Positions 1-8,128 of a DNA stretch of 48,612 nucleotides are shown one piece after another. The position numbers were made by a program, and so were the translations under genes. The stretch is from Anaerolineales bacterium (lineage in GTDB: Bacteria > Chloroflexota > Anaerolineae > Anaerolineales > Villigracilaceae): the NCBI GenBank assembly GCA_030680795.1, contig JAUXUL010000024.1, positions 1 through 48,612 on the forward strand. Direction: 5' to 3'. The notes beneath the pieces were generated by a model that saw only the letters and a program-made list of their open reading frames with translations, did not search any database and was not told the DNA's origin. The number at the start of each line of letters is the position of its first letter. Position 1 is the stretch's first letter.

Positions 1-991
1 AGAAGGAAAATCCTATTCTGAGATCACCCGTGCGACTGGGGGGAAGATTTACAAATCCATAAATTGCTGGCCAACTTTTTTCAATAACAAGACTTATCTT
101 GGAATTGGAAAATGCGGCGATCTAGAGGTTCCTGATCATCATGAAGCCGCGATCACACAAAAAGAGTGGCAAAAGGTGCAATCTTTGATCGCAGCCAGTC
201 CATGGCATGGGAAAACAGGACACCCCGACCATCCCAGGCGAAAGGGTAACCCATCACTACTCTCGGGCATGTCTGTTTGCGTGCGCTGTGGGGCGGCCAT
301 CATTCATCACACAGGGCACAAGGATCATCAGTGGCCGTATTATGTGTGTGGCGAGAAAGACAGGAAAAAGGGCTTCAATGATTGCAAGGCGAGAAGAGTA
401 GGGGCAAAAAAGGCGGATGAAGCAATTCTGGATACAGTTTTGAACCGTGTCCTGACACCAACTTATTTTGAAGAACTAATGGCAGAGCTTCGCTCACGCA
501 TGGAAGATTCGGGAAGTTTGGAAACTGAGATTTTAGAGAAGCAAATAGCCTTGCGGGCCATTGATCGGGGAATTCAAAATCTGCTTGATCTGGCGGAATC
601 ATTTGGGGCTGGGGCGGCTTTGGGGAGATTGAAACAACGAGAAGCTGAGCGCGTTGTGGTGGAAGCAGAACTTAAGCAATTGGAAGCAAAGAAAGATATT
701 TCCAAAGTGGAAATATCTCCAGAAGCTTTATCCTTGGCTTTAGACACTTGGAGAAATCAGGTATTGGAAAGGTTGGAAAAAGGCGATATTCCTGCAATGA
801 AGATTGTACTCCGTCGTTTTGTTTCCAAAATTGAATTGGGGTACAAGCAAGCGCGGATTGAGTATACATATCCGCTGGATACTACAACACCGTATAAAGT
901 GTACTCAGGTGGGGGCACCAGAAGAAAAAAAGAGTCGTCAGAAGATGACTCTTTCTGCTTAAAGCCAAAGTCCCCACAGGGGGCCACTTGA
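1..991 (+). CDS. Large serine recombinase, C-terminal part (5' end outside window)
   Basis: The reading frame is open from base 2, so the gene starts before the window. What remains is the end of the recombinase domain (tyrosine/lysine-rich segment with TFFNNKTYLGIGKCGD, where large serine recombinases contact DNA). A zinc ribbon follows, with cysteine pairs CVRC and YYVCG...FNDC, and then a roughly 100-residue coiled-coil and basic C-terminal part. Family knowledge: large serine integrases/transposases (TnpX/phiC31-like) catalyse site-specific integration and excision. The catalytic N-terminal Ser domain is not visible. No attachment site or other element gene is seen downstream, so this is either the edge of a mobile element or a remnant. 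The last 20 codons run through a hairpin (935-957), suggesting the C-terminus is a recent read-through tail. Confidence 0.85.
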   Translation, partial: EGKSYSEITRATGGKIYKSINCWPTFFNNKTYLGIGKCGDLEVPDHHEAAITQKEWQKVQSLIAASPWHGKTGHPDHPRRKGNPSLLSGMSVCVRCGAAIIHHTGHKDHQWPYYVCGEKDRKKGFNDCKARRVGAKKADEAILDTVLNRVLTPTYFEELMAELRSRMEDSGSLETEILEKQIALRAIDRGIQNLLDLAESFGAGAALGRLKQREAERVVVEAELKQLEAKKDISKVEISPEALSLALDTWRNQVLERLEKGDIPAMKIVLRRFVSKIELGYKQARIEYTYPLDTTTPYKVYSGGGTRRKKESSEDDSFCLKPKSPQGAT

Positions 992-1177
992 AAGTCGAAT
1001 TCACGTTTATATACATGGCTTTTGCAAAGTCCATTATTTGTAAATCTAAGGGAGCGTGTTCGCCGCGACCGAAGAGACTCGTAGCCATCGTAGAGACCCT
1101 TCGTTCCGCTCAGTGTGACATCTTGCAGTTTTGTCAAGCAACTTTGCATAAGCAACACATTTATACTAAGAACAGCA

Positions 1178-1205
1178 TTGACATAATAATCATGTTGCGT
1201 ATAAT
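1178..1205 (+). promoter_or_regulatory. Sigma-70-type promoter of the serS T-box leader
   Basis: A perfect TTGACA (1178-1183) and a perfect TATAAT (1200-1205) are separated by 16 bp. The expected transcription start is near 1212, just before the first recognisable T-box elements, giving a leader of about 360 nt in front of serS. This is the only fully consensus promoter I see in the window. Confidence 0.8.
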
Positions 1206-1211
1206 CGCACT

Positions 1212-1483
1212 TAATCAGACTAGCGCGAAGACAAGTAATCATGCAACCGTTCAGAGAGTCGTCGGTGAATGCGAGACGATCAGCCAAATGATGAAATCCC
1301 CTTTGCCAGCGTTGTTCTCGCAGAGGCAATTGCCATAAGAGAATCGGGAAACGCCCGTTAGCGCGTACTCCGAGATTGCCCTCACCCTGCCCTCTCCCAG
1401 AGGGAGAGGGAAAGAGCAATGAAAGCAGGTGGCACCACGAAACGCCCCTTCGTCCTGCAAATGGACCGGGGGCGTATTTTATT
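1212..1483 (+). promoter_or_regulatory. T-box riboswitch controlling serS
   Basis: Stem I landmarks are present: GACAAGTA near 1231, AGAGAG near 1254, and an apical stem TCGTC/GACGA enclosing GGTGAATGCGA (about 1259-1280). GAAATCC at 1294-1299 follows, offering TCC (serine) as the specifier codon. The T-box core AGGTGGCACCACG lies at 1427-1439. Its bulge reads TGGC, which would pair with a tRNA ending in GCCA, and bacterial tRNA-Ser has G as discriminator base. The competing terminator is at 1442-1483: ACGCCCC pairs with GGGGCGT and GTCC with GGAC, followed by TATTTTATT. Uncharged tRNA-Ser is expected to stabilise the antiterminator and raise serS expression. A spacer repeat (about 1379-1411) sits between stem I and the T-box. 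Confidence 0.85.
1379..1411. repeat. Spacer repeat of the CCCTCACCCT/AGAGGGAGAGGG type
   Basis: CCCTCACCCTGCCCTCTCCC is followed by AGAGGGAGAGGG and forms a hairpin. A related copy lies at 6403-6481. Here it is embedded in the T-box leader between stem I and the antiterminator, apparently tolerated as an extra stem. Confidence 0.5.
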
Positions 1484-1571
1484 ATTTGAACGACAGAAAA
1501 TAGATCACAGACCACGAATAACGGTCAATTGTCTATGGTCTATCGTCCATAATGCGCACGGAGGTGCAATC

Positions 1572-2849
1572 ATGTTGGATATTAATTTCATTCGCGAAAC
1601 ACCGGATATCGTCCGCAAGGCGTTGAAAGATCGTCAAATGGATTCTTCACCAATTGATTCAATTCTTCAGTTGGATGAAAAGCGCCGCGCTTTGCTCGGG
1701 CAGGTGGAGGCGCTCAAGGCGGATCGGAACGCTGTCTCAAAGGAAATGGTGCGAATTAAAGACGCAGCAGCCCGGCAAGTCATTATAGAAAGGATGCGCC
1801 TAGTCGGAGATAAGATCGTAGTGTTCGATAAGCAGGTCGCTAAAGTCGAATCTGAATTGAATGCGCTCACAGCCTCGATCCCAAACATCCCCGATGCGCG
1901 TGTGCCTTATGGAAAAGATGACAGCGAGAACGTGGTCATCAAGACGGTGGGAGAGCCGCGTAAATTTGATTTCAAACCGCTGCCTCACTGGGACCTCGGG
2001 CCTGCCCTTGGCATCATTGACTTTGAACGCGGCACGAAGTTGAGCGGCTCGCGCTTTTACGTTTTGCAGGGAGCGGGTGCCCGCCTGCAGCGAGCTTTGA
2101 TCGCCTGGATGCTTGACCTGCATACCAGCAGCGGGCAGGGGTATCAGGAGGAATATTTGCCGTTCATGGTAAAGACTGCGGCGGTCTATGCCGCTGGTCA
2201 ACTGCCAAAGTTTGCGGATAATTTATACAAGGATCACGAGGAAGACCTGTATTTTGTGCCGACTGCGGAAATCCCATTGACAGGTTTGCACATGGATGAA
2301 ATCCTCGATGAAGCCGCCTTGCCAAAGTTATATACCGCTTACACGCCCTGTTTCCGCCGCGAAAAGATGAGCGCCGGGCGCGACGTGCGCGGCATCAAAC
2401 GCGGGCATCAATTTGATAAAGTTGAGATGTATATTTATTGCAAGCCCGAAGACTCGGAAGCCATGCATCAAAAAATGTTGAGGGATGCGGAGGAAACCTG
2501 TGCTTTGCTGGGAATTTCCTACCGCGTAAAGCAGTTATGCACGGGTGACATCGGCTTCGGCGCCACGCTCACGTATGACCTTGAACTGTGGGCGCCCGGC
2601 TGCGACGAGTGGCTTGAGGTTTCGTCGGTTTCAAATGACACCGATTTCCAGGCGCGCCGCGCGAGCATCAAATATCGTCCTGCGGATGGCGGCAAGGCAA
2701 AATTCCTGCACACGTTGAACGGCTCAGGGCTGGGCTTGCCGCGCACGCTGATCGCAGTCATGGAGAATTATCAACAAGCCGACGGCTCGATTGTTGTCCC
2801 TGAAGTTCTGCGCCCGTGGATGGGCGGGATTGATCTGATCAAGGCATAG
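1572..2849 (+). CDS. serS: Seryl-tRNA synthetase
   Basis: A class II aminoacyl-tRNA synthetase of 425 residues that charges tRNA-Ser in the cytoplasm. The N-terminus ([18 protein letters not shown]) begins the tRNA-binding coiled-coil arm (residues about 1-110). Motif 2 is [11 protein letters not shown]...GHQFDKVE (about 260-285) and motif 3 is [18 protein letters not shown] (about 383-400). The C-terminus [10 protein letters not shown] is typical. Length matches the family. The open frame extends upstream into the T-box leader, but the ATG at 1572 follows a strong Shine-Dalgarno (ACGGAGGTG, 7 nt away) and matches the family N-terminus. Regulated by the upstream T-box. Stand-alone transcript or followed by the DUF456 gene 44 bp downstream. 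Confidence 0.97.
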   Translation: MLDINFIRETPDIVRKALKDRQMDSSPIDSILQLDEKRRALLGQVEALKADRNAVSKEMVRIKDAAARQVIIERMRLVGDKIVVFDKQVAKVESELNALTASIPNIPDARVPYGKDDSENVVIKTVGEPRKFDFKPLPHWDLGPALGIIDFERGTKLSGSRFYVLQGAGARLQRALIAWMLDLHTSSGQGYQEEYLPFMVKTAAVYAAGQLPKFADNLYKDHEEDLYFVPTAEIPLTGLHMDEILDEAALPKLYTAYTPCFRREKMSAGRDVRGIKRGHQFDKVEMYIYCKPEDSEAMHQKMLRDAEETCALLGISYRVKQLCTGDIGFGATLTYDLELWAPGCDEWLEVSSVSNDTDFQARRASIKYRPADGGKAKFLHTLNGSGLGLPRTLIAVMENYQQADGSIVVPEVLRPWMGGIDLIKA

Positions 2850-2893
2850 GTCTAATTGCCAATTTGACCTACGCACACATTCAAGGAGATTAA

Positions 2894-3415
2894 ATGGACC
2901 CTGTTTTCTGGGAATTATTTGCACAAGTAGCCTTGGAAACTTTAACCCTGTTCGTATTGCTTGCGGGTTTGGCGGGATTATTAATTCCCGTTTTCCCCGG
3001 GCTGACGATCATGTGGATTGGAACCTTGATTTATGCCCTCGTTCAATCTGCCAGTGACAGCATAACCTGGGTGGGCTGGGCGCTTTTCACGATCATCACA
3101 CTGCTAATGATTGGCGGCAATATCGCGGATAGTTTTATTATTGCCAAACATGTGCGCGAGAAAAATGTGCCCTGGAGTTCGATCATTTGGGCATTTGCGG
3201 CGGGTATTCTCGTGAGCATCCTCTTCACCCCATTGGGGGGTATGGCCGCCGCACCCGCTGGATTATTCCTCGCTGAATGGCGGCGTTTGAGAGATAGACC
3301 GGCCGCCTTTGCCAATACCAAAGCCTGGATGACCGGCTGGGGTTGGGCCATTGCGGCAAAGCTTGGAATTGGGGTTATTATGATCGTGCTTTGGATGCTA
3401 TGGGCCTGGTTGTAG
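2894..3415 (+). CDS. DUF456 family membrane protein
   Basis: A 173-residue integral membrane protein with about four hydrophobic segments (residues about 15-45, 47-75, 100-125, 150-172). The pattern LLIPVFPGLTIMWIG and the glycine-rich loop GILVSILFTPLGGMAAAPAG are typical of DUF456 proteins, whose function is unknown. AAGGAGAT lies 6 nt before the ATG. It follows serS in the same direction and could be co-transcribed, but the family has no known link to translation. An inverted repeat (3437-3480) follows. Confidence 0.85.
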   Translation: MDPVFWELFAQVALETLTLFVLLAGLAGLLIPVFPGLTIMWIGTLIYALVQSASDSITWVGWALFTIITLLMIGGNIADSFIIAKHVREKNVPWSSIIWAFAAGILVSILFTPLGGMAAAPAGLFLAEWRRLRDRPAAFANTKAWMTGWGWAIAAKLGIGVIMIVLWMLWAWL

Positions 3416-3436
3416 TCACATTTGCAACGTGACCCT

Positions 3437-3480
3437 TTAAAGCGTGACGGATTTTCAGACAAGGTTCTGTCACGCTTTAA
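3437..3480. terminator. Candidate bidirectional terminator hairpin between convergent genes
   Basis: TTAAAGCGTGAC (3437-3448) and GTCACGCTTTAA (3469-3480) are perfect 12-bp arms around a 20-nt loop. It lies exactly where the plus-strand DUF456 gene and the minus-strand M42 gene converge, and it includes the M42 stop codon. There is no long T run, so termination is an inference. Confidence 0.5.
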
Positions 3481-4487
3481 GCGTAACCTACGGGAATGGG
3501 GTTTTTTAACATGGCTGTCAGCAACTTCACCGAATTCTTCAAGTCGTTATAATCCACCATCTCCGAAGCGGAATGGACATATCGGCATGGAATGGACAGC
3601 GCCCCCGTCATTACCCCTGCGCGTGAAATTTGGATCTCGCGCGCGTCTGTGCTGCCCACCAACAAGACCTCGCGTTGATACGGAATTTTCGCTTTCTCGG
3701 CCGTCTTGACCATCCAATCCACAACACGCGGATCAGATAACATGCCCGGGTCGCGGAATTTAACGCATGGACCTTTGCCAAGTTCCATTACCATCTTCAT
3801 CGAAGCGGGTGTGTCGCCTGTGGCTGTGACGTCCACAGCAATGCCAATCTCAGGGTCAATGCCATAAGCCGCCGTACCCGCGCCGCGCCCGCCGACTTCC
3901 GCCTGCGTGGTGAAAACAAAATACAGATCATGCGGTGTGGACTTGATCCCGCGCAATGTTTCTATCAACACCGCCACACCCGCGCGGTTATCCATGGATT
4001 TGGCAACCAAACGATCTCCCATTTCCATGTAGGCTCTTTCAAACGCGGCGAATTCACCCACCTTGACGGGACAATCCTCTTTACGGGATGCGCCCACGTC
4101 AATATACATTTTATTGATCGGAAGGGCATTATCCAACTGTTCCAAACGGTCATATCCGACCACGCCTGTCACCCCGTTCATAAAGCGCACTCGCGCCCCA
4201 AGCGTGTACCTGCCAAAGGTCCCGCCGACATTGGTGAAGCGTACAAAACCTTTTTTATCAATATGGCTGGCGATGATTCCGATCTCGTCCATGTGCGCGG
4301 CCAGCAAAATTCGTTTCGGATTTTTGGAATCCTTGGCTGGTTTCTTGCGGACGATCAAATTGCCGAGCGCATCCACACGCACTTCGTCTGCGAACGGTTT
4401 TACTTCCTTTAATATCACCTTGCGCACGGCATCTTCATAACCCGACGGTCCGAAAGTTTCAGTGAGCGTTTTGAGTAATTGTTTCAT
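3477..4487 (-). CDS. M42 family peptidase homologue with catalytic Glu replaced by Ala
   Basis: A 336-residue member of the M42 (TET/DAPES-like) zinc aminopeptidases, which normally trim peptides as large oligomers in the cytosol. Metal ligands are recognisable: AAHMDEIG (His65, Asp67), MDNRAG (Asp166), Glu197, Asp219 (IAVDV) and a C-terminal His306 (YVHSASE). The signature usually reads QEEVG, but here it is TTQAEVGG: Ala196 occupies the place of the general-base Glu, while the metal-ligand Glu197 is kept. The two neighbouring paralogues keep EE. So metal binding is probably intact but hydrolysis is doubtful. It is last in a minus-strand run of three M42 genes plus an S51-like gene, 6 bp after the latter. 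Confidence 0.9.
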   Translation of the reverse strand: MKQLLKTLTETFGPSGYEDAVRKVILKEVKPFADEVRVDALGNLIVRKKPAKDSKNPKRILLAAHMDEIGIIASHIDKKGFVRFTNVGGTFGRYTLGARVRFMNGVTGVVGYDRLEQLDNALPINKMYIDVGASRKEDCPVKVGEFAAFERAYMEMGDRLVAKSMDNRAGVAVLIETLRGIKSTPHDLYFVFTTQAEVGGRGAGTAAYGIDPEIGIAVDVTATGDTPASMKMVMELGKGPCVKFRDPGMLSDPRVVDWMVKTAEKAKIPYQREVLLVGSTDAREIQISRAGVMTGALSIPCRYVHSASEMVDYNDLKNSVKLLTAMLKNPIPVGYA

Positions 4488-4493
4488 TGATTA

Positions 4494-5210
4494 TTATCCT
4501 AACGAAAATTTTTCACCAGACCCATACCGCTTGCTTTCATCTCTCGTGAAAACATGCGCATGAGATTTTCCCATCACAGTCCACTCTTCACCCACCTTGC
4601 CGACAATGGCTGTGTCTTCGGCGATCCCAATCATCATTTCGCCGACCCTTAATCGTTTGCGAAGAGTCGCCACAAGCGGTTTTCCAAACAATGGAATTGC
4701 ATCAAAGTGCGGCATCACGAAAGCAACAGGCAAAATCCCAAACGCAGAAATGGAACGCAAGCCCATTGCACGAAAATCGGGGATTTCCTTTGCAAGGATC
4801 ATTGCGCCCGCCGAACAACCCGCATACACCCCGCCTCGCTCCCAAACTTTTTGAGCAGACTTCCACACCAAACTGTCCTTCATGATCTGATGAAGATAAG
4901 CAGGACTGCCGCCTGAAAAATAGACGACATCCGCTTCTTCCACCGCCGATGCATTACTCTGCTCGTTGGCAGATTCTGCGTCGATGACCGCAACAGTTTG
5001 AACGTCCGCGCCGAGGCGGGTGAAATGTTCCAGGCCCATTTTGGACCAGCGCGTTACGCTTGCCTCACCTTCGCGCCCTGCGGCAGTCGGCAGGCAGACG
5101 ACGCGCGGCTTGCGCCCGTCTGCGCCGCAGTTTGCAAGCAGATATTGATCCACATCATCCATTATCGAAAGATACTCGCCAGAACCGAGTAAAGCAATTA
5201 ATCCATTCAT
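4494..5210 (-). CDS. Peptidase S51-like / type 1 glutamine amidotransferase-like protein
   Basis: A 238-residue protein. It starts MNGLIALLGSGEYLS, has VYFSGGSPAYLHQIM (about residue 105) and then YAGCSAGAMILAKE (about 133-146), where Ser in GCSAG is the nucleophile-elbow residue of the dipeptidase E/cyanophycinase (S51) superfamily. Family members hydrolyse alpha-aspartyl dipeptides or cyanophycin, but the substrate here is unknown. The frame opens 15 codons earlier, but those codons are translated spacer repeat. The ATG at 5210 has GAGGA upstream and fits the family start. Its position among M42 peptidases suggests a shared role in breaking down peptides. Confidence 0.8.
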   Translation of the reverse strand: MNGLIALLGSGEYLSIMDDVDQYLLANCGADGRKPRVVCLPTAAGREGEASVTRWSKMGLEHFTRLGADVQTVAVIDAESANEQSNASAVEEADVVYFSGGSPAYLHQIMKDSLVWKSAQKVWERGGVYAGCSAGAMILAKEIPDFRAMGLRSISAFGILPVAFVMPHFDAIPLFGKPLVATLRKRLRVGEMMIGIAEDTAIVGKVGEEWTVMGKSHAHVFTRDESKRYGSGEKFSLG

Positions 5211-5221
5211 AATAAGTTCCT

Positions 5222-5306
5222 CGTCATTGCGAGGGAGCGGTAGTGACCGAAGCAATCTTTCGCAAAGTTGGGGATTGCTTCGCCCCTATCGGGGCTCGCA
5301 ATGACG
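5222..5306. repeat. Interspersed inverted repeat, CGTCATTGCGAG family (copy 1)
   Basis: Outer arms CGTCATTGCGAG (5222-5233) and CTCGCAATGACG (5295-5306) are perfect. Inner arms CGAAGCAATC and GATTGCTTCG nest inside. Other copies are at 29509-29608 and 32834-32936. It sits between the S51-like gene and an M42 gene. Confidence 0.85.
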
Positions 5307-5321
5307 GCAAATTTTTAGTTG

Positions 5322-6380
5322 TTACCTTTTTACCAAATCATGTGTCATGTTTTTCAACGCAACTTGAAGCAAATTCAAGGTGTTCTTCCAATCCTCCACG
5401 CGCGCAACGCTGATGGGGGAGTGTGTGTAACGATGCGGCACAGAGACCGAGACCACAGGTACACCCGCGCGGGATCGTTGAATTGCGCCCGCATTCGTGC
5501 CGCCTCCGCCCGGCTGTCGGAATTGATACGGGATCCTGTTTTTGATGGCTGTGTCTTCAAGAAATTTTACGAGACGCGGGTCGTCCACCGTGGATGAATT
5601 CGCCATGTATATGGCAGGACCCAGCCCAAGCCTGGTGTTGTAGGTGTAGTTTTCACGGCCATCGAAATCGGGCAGGTCGCGCGCCGGTGTGGAATCAACG
5701 GCAATCGCCAGGTCGGGATTGAAATAATGTCCAGCAACTTTTGCGCCGCGTAAGCCAATTTCCTCCTGAACGCTGAAGGATAGGCAGAGCTCAATATTCT
5801 TCGGGGCATTTTTCAGCAATTCGATCAGGATCGCCACGCCAATGCGGTCGTCAATGGATTTGGACATAATGGAGGGGCCGACTCGTTTGAACTTTGTCGC
5901 AAAGGTGGCGCTGTCGCCAGTATTTGCTTTTCCTTCGGGACCGAGGTCAATTCTCAGCGCATCAACTTCAATGGGGGTTTTACGCTCTTCGTCAGTGGTC
6001 AGGTGAATGGGCTTTGCGCCGATCACGCCCAGGACATGCTCCTTGCCGACGATAACCTGCTTGCCAACCAGATAACGCGCGTCAATTCCGCCGACGGTTA
6101 AGAATTGAAAAAAACCTTCTTCGTCATCATGCACGATCATGAAACCGACTTCGTCCATGTGCGCGTCGAGCAAAACGCGCAGTGGTTTTTTGTTCATCCT
6201 TTTTTTGCCCGCTTTTTTAAGCGCAAGCACGCTTCCGAGCGCATCCACTTTCACTTCGTCTGCGTAAGGTTTGACTTCTTCCAACACAATGCGCCGCACC
6301 TCGCCCTCGTCCCCAGAGACGGACATGGCATTGCAAAGTTTTTCAAGCAGTTTGATTTGTGGTTGTCCAATGGAAAGCAT
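5322..6380 (-). CDS. M42 family peptidase (glutamyl aminopeptidase/endoglucanase-like)
   Basis: A 352-residue M42 zinc aminopeptidase. Ligands and catalytic residues are LDAHMDEVGF (His74, Asp76), SIDDRIGVA (Asp177), the intact pair SVQEEIGLRGAK (Glu206 catalytic, Glu207 ligand), IAVDSTPA (Asp229) and PHRYTHSP near the C-terminus. It should be active. A GTG four codons upstream is possible, but the ATG at 6380 fits the family better. The protein carries an insertion after Asp229 (ARDLPDFDGRENYTYNTR) not present in the paralogue at 3477. Middle gene of the minus-strand M42 group, separated from its neighbours by repeat-filled spacers. Confidence 0.92.
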   Translation of the reverse strand: MLSIGQPQIKLLEKLCNAMSVSGDEGEVRRIVLEEVKPYADEVKVDALGSVLALKKAGKKRMNKKPLRVLLDAHMDEVGFMIVHDDEEGFFQFLTVGGIDARYLVGKQVIVGKEHVLGVIGAKPIHLTTDEERKTPIEVDALRIDLGPEGKANTGDSATFATKFKRVGPSIMSKSIDDRIGVAILIELLKNAPKNIELCLSFSVQEEIGLRGAKVAGHYFNPDLAIAVDSTPARDLPDFDGRENYTYNTRLGLGPAIYMANSSTVDDPRLVKFLEDTAIKNRIPYQFRQPGGGGTNAGAIQRSRAGVPVVSVSVPHRYTHSPISVARVEDWKNTLNLLQVALKNMTHDLVKR

Positions 6381-6402
6381 GTTTATTCTCACTTTACGAA
6401 GT

Positions 6403-6481
6403 TACGCTCCCTCATCCCCAACCCTTTCCCCGAAGGGGAAGGGAGTCCCCTCTCCCTTCGCGAAAGGGACAGGGTGAGGGC
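6403..6481. repeat. Spacer repeat of the CCCTCACCCT type
   Basis: The block reads CCCTCATCCCCAACCCTTT..., two short hairpins (CCCC GAAG GGG; CTCCCTTCGCGAAAGGG), then CAGGGTGAGGG, so the outer ends are complementary. It relates to the copy at 1379-1411. It fills most of the gap between two M42 genes and touches the stop codon of the upstream one. Confidence 0.6.
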
Positions 6482-7569
6482 TATTCCCAGACGATCTTCT
6501 CGATAAAATCCCCTTCCAGCGAAGCGATGAATTCAGCCAGCAAACGCCCTGCGCGTTGAATATCCTTCACTGCCACCAACTCCACGGGCGTGTGCATGTA
6601 TCTTTGTGGAATGCTCAAAACCATGGTCGGCAGGCCCTCGGCGGCCAATTGCATGGCGTCGGCATCTGTGGAAGAATGTTCAGGCATCAATTCATTTGCA
6701 ACGGGAATTTCAATTCGTTCAGCAACTTCCTTGAAGCGCTTATACAAAAACGGGTGGATGCTTGGCCCAATGCCTAGTGTGACACCTTTGCCAATCGGGA
6801 AGGTTTGATAACTGCTTGCGCCTGTGGTTTTGCCAAAGGTCATATCCACTGCGACGGCGATGGTGGGTCTTAATTGAAATGTGGATGTGAACGCACCGCC
6901 AAAGGAAACCTCCTCTTGAACGGATGCCAGCGCCCACACATCCCAGACATGCGACTTGGCTTGCAGTTCCTCGAGACAGATCGTAAGCGCCGCGACGGAT
7001 GCGCGATTATCCAGCGTGTGACCGCTGACGCATCCACCTGACATTTCAACTGGTTCCGTGTTAAAAGCGACTCTGTCCCCGATCCTGACTCGCTTCGAGA
7101 CTTCGTTCGGCGTGAGGCCTGTATCCACCATGAGATGTTTCAAGGCAATTGCGCCGCCGCTCTGACCTTCAGGCAAAAGATTGGCTGGCGGCATGGCGAT
7201 CACACCATATAACTCTTCTGCGCTCCCTGAAGCGTGGACAATGACTGGTGTGCCAGGCAGGACTCGTGAATCCACATCGCCGATGTTGGTGACGTAGATA
7301 AATCCGTCCACGATGCGTGAGACCATCAGACCGATGGCGTCCATGTGCGTGGCGATCAATACGGAGGGGCGGAGGGATTTGTCAGCGGAGCGAACGCCCG
7401 TAGTTGGCGAACCCTTTTTCAGTCCATGAATTGAACCGAGGTTACTGCGGGTGAGTTCATCCACCAGCAGAGTCCACTTTTGTTCGATGAGATCCGCAAC
7501 TGGCGTTTCATGTCCCGATAAGCCGGCGACGGAGATGATTGATTTTAGGAATGGAAGGATGTCACTCAT
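6481..7569 (-). CDS. M42 family peptidase
   Basis: A 362-residue M42 aminopeptidase, the most divergent of the three. Visible residues are IATHMDAIG (His75, Asp77), HTLDNRASVA (Asp187), LASVQEEVSFGGA (Glu219 catalytic, Glu220 ligand), AVAVDMTFG (Asp242) and PQRYMHTPVE (His326). The residues around EE differ from the usual EEVGLRG, suggesting a different pocket. ATG at 7569 with a weak purine-rich upstream element. Probably the first gene of the minus-strand peptidase run. Confidence 0.9.
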   Translation of the reverse strand: MSDILPFLKSIISVAGLSGHETPVADLIEQKWTLLVDELTRSNLGSIHGLKKGSPTTGVRSADKSLRPSVLIATHMDAIGLMVSRIVDGFIYVTNIGDVDSRVLPGTPVIVHASGSAEELYGVIAMPPANLLPEGQSGGAIALKHLMVDTGLTPNEVSKRVRIGDRVAFNTEPVEMSGGCVSGHTLDNRASVAALTICLEELQAKSHVWDVWALASVQEEVSFGGAFTSTFQLRPTIAVAVDMTFGKTTGASSYQTFPIGKGVTLGIGPSIHPFLYKRFKEVAERIEIPVANELMPEHSSTDADAMQLAAEGLPTMVLSIPQRYMHTPVELVAVKDIQRAGRLLAEFIASLEGDFIEKIVWE

Positions 7570-7602
7570 TTTTTACCCTAAAGATTTTCACGCGATCATG
7601 AT

Positions 7603-7624
7603 GAAAGACCTTTCAAGGTCTTTC
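7603..7624. terminator. Perfect 22-bp palindrome, candidate terminator
   Basis: GAAAGACCTT and AAGGTCTTTC are separated by TC. It lies between the stop codon of the Thr/Pro-rich gene and the start of the M42 gene, both minus strand. There is no T run, so it may equally be an operator for the peptidase genes. Confidence 0.35.
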
Positions 7625-7628
7625 GAAG

Positions 7629-8060
7629 TTATCCGCCAAAGGCAGTTGGTGAGGGAGGGGGAGTATTGGACGGTAGTTGTGTGGGTGTAAAGGTCGGAGT
7701 GTTCGATGGCGTTGGCGTGTTGGATGGTGTTAAGGTTGGCGTATTGGATGGCGTGCTTGTGAGCGTTGGTGTGTCTGTCGCAGAGGGTGTAAAGGAAACA
7801 GTCGGCGTGGCGGTTGCAGTGAGAGTAGGTGTTTCAGTTAATGTCGGGGTGATGGTGCTTGTCACAATTGGTGTCAGGCTGGGATTTGGGGTGGGTGAGA
7901 TAAGGGTTTCAGTAATGGTTGGGGTTTGCGTAGCAGTTGCGCGTTTATCTGGAGCAAATGAAAGCGCAATAAATCCAGCACAATAGCAGGGAATGGTGGC
8001 AATAATGACCGCAAGGATCCTCATGCGGCGGCGTGCGCGGGGCGTATCAAACTCTAACAT
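7629..8060 (-). CDS. Membrane-anchored Thr/Pro-rich low-complexity protein
   Basis: About 143 residues. The basic N-terminus RARRRMR precedes one membrane helix ([22 protein letters not shown] as a hydrophobic stretch). The rest is a string of TPT/TPS/TET units ([17 protein letters not shown] and similar), a proline-rich extracellular spacer with a possible glycosylation role. No enzymatic domain is visible. A TATAAT (minus strand, 8070-8075) lies just before the ATG at 8060, which would give only a 3-nt leader. An earlier in-frame start at 8087 would place that -10 box inside the gene, so 8060 is preferred. The antisense strand also has a long valine/glycine frame, a by-product of the repeat. 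Confidence 0.6.
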   Translation of the reverse strand: MLEFDTPRARRRMRILAVIIATIPCYCAGFIALSFAPDKRATATQTPTITETLISPTPNPSLTPIVTSTITPTLTETPTLTATATPTVSFTPSATDTPTLTSTPSNTPTLTPSNTPTPSNTPTFTPTQLPSNTPPPSPTAFGG

Positions 8061-8128
8061 AACGCTTCGATTATAATCCAACAGCATTCACAGGAATCCT
8101 TGGCCTCTTCCACAGGATACACTTCGTT

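Noticed and set aside
988-1338. 116-codon frame after the recombinase
   Set aside because: It covers the promoter, spacer repeat and T-box stem I, and its product resembles nothing.
757-1515. 252-codon minus-strand frame
   Set aside because: Antisense to the recombinase end and the riboswitch; no protein-like features.
1419-1571. Upstream extension of serS (51 extra codons)
   Set aside because: It translates the T-box antiterminator and terminator; the ATG at 1572 has a strong ribosome-binding site and the family N-terminus.
5211-5255. N-terminal extension of the S51-like protein
   Set aside because: These codons are read from the CGTCATTGCGAG repeat.
7666-7986. Val/Gly-rich plus-strand frame
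   Set aside because: Complement of the Thr/Pro low-complexity repeat, open only because of composition.
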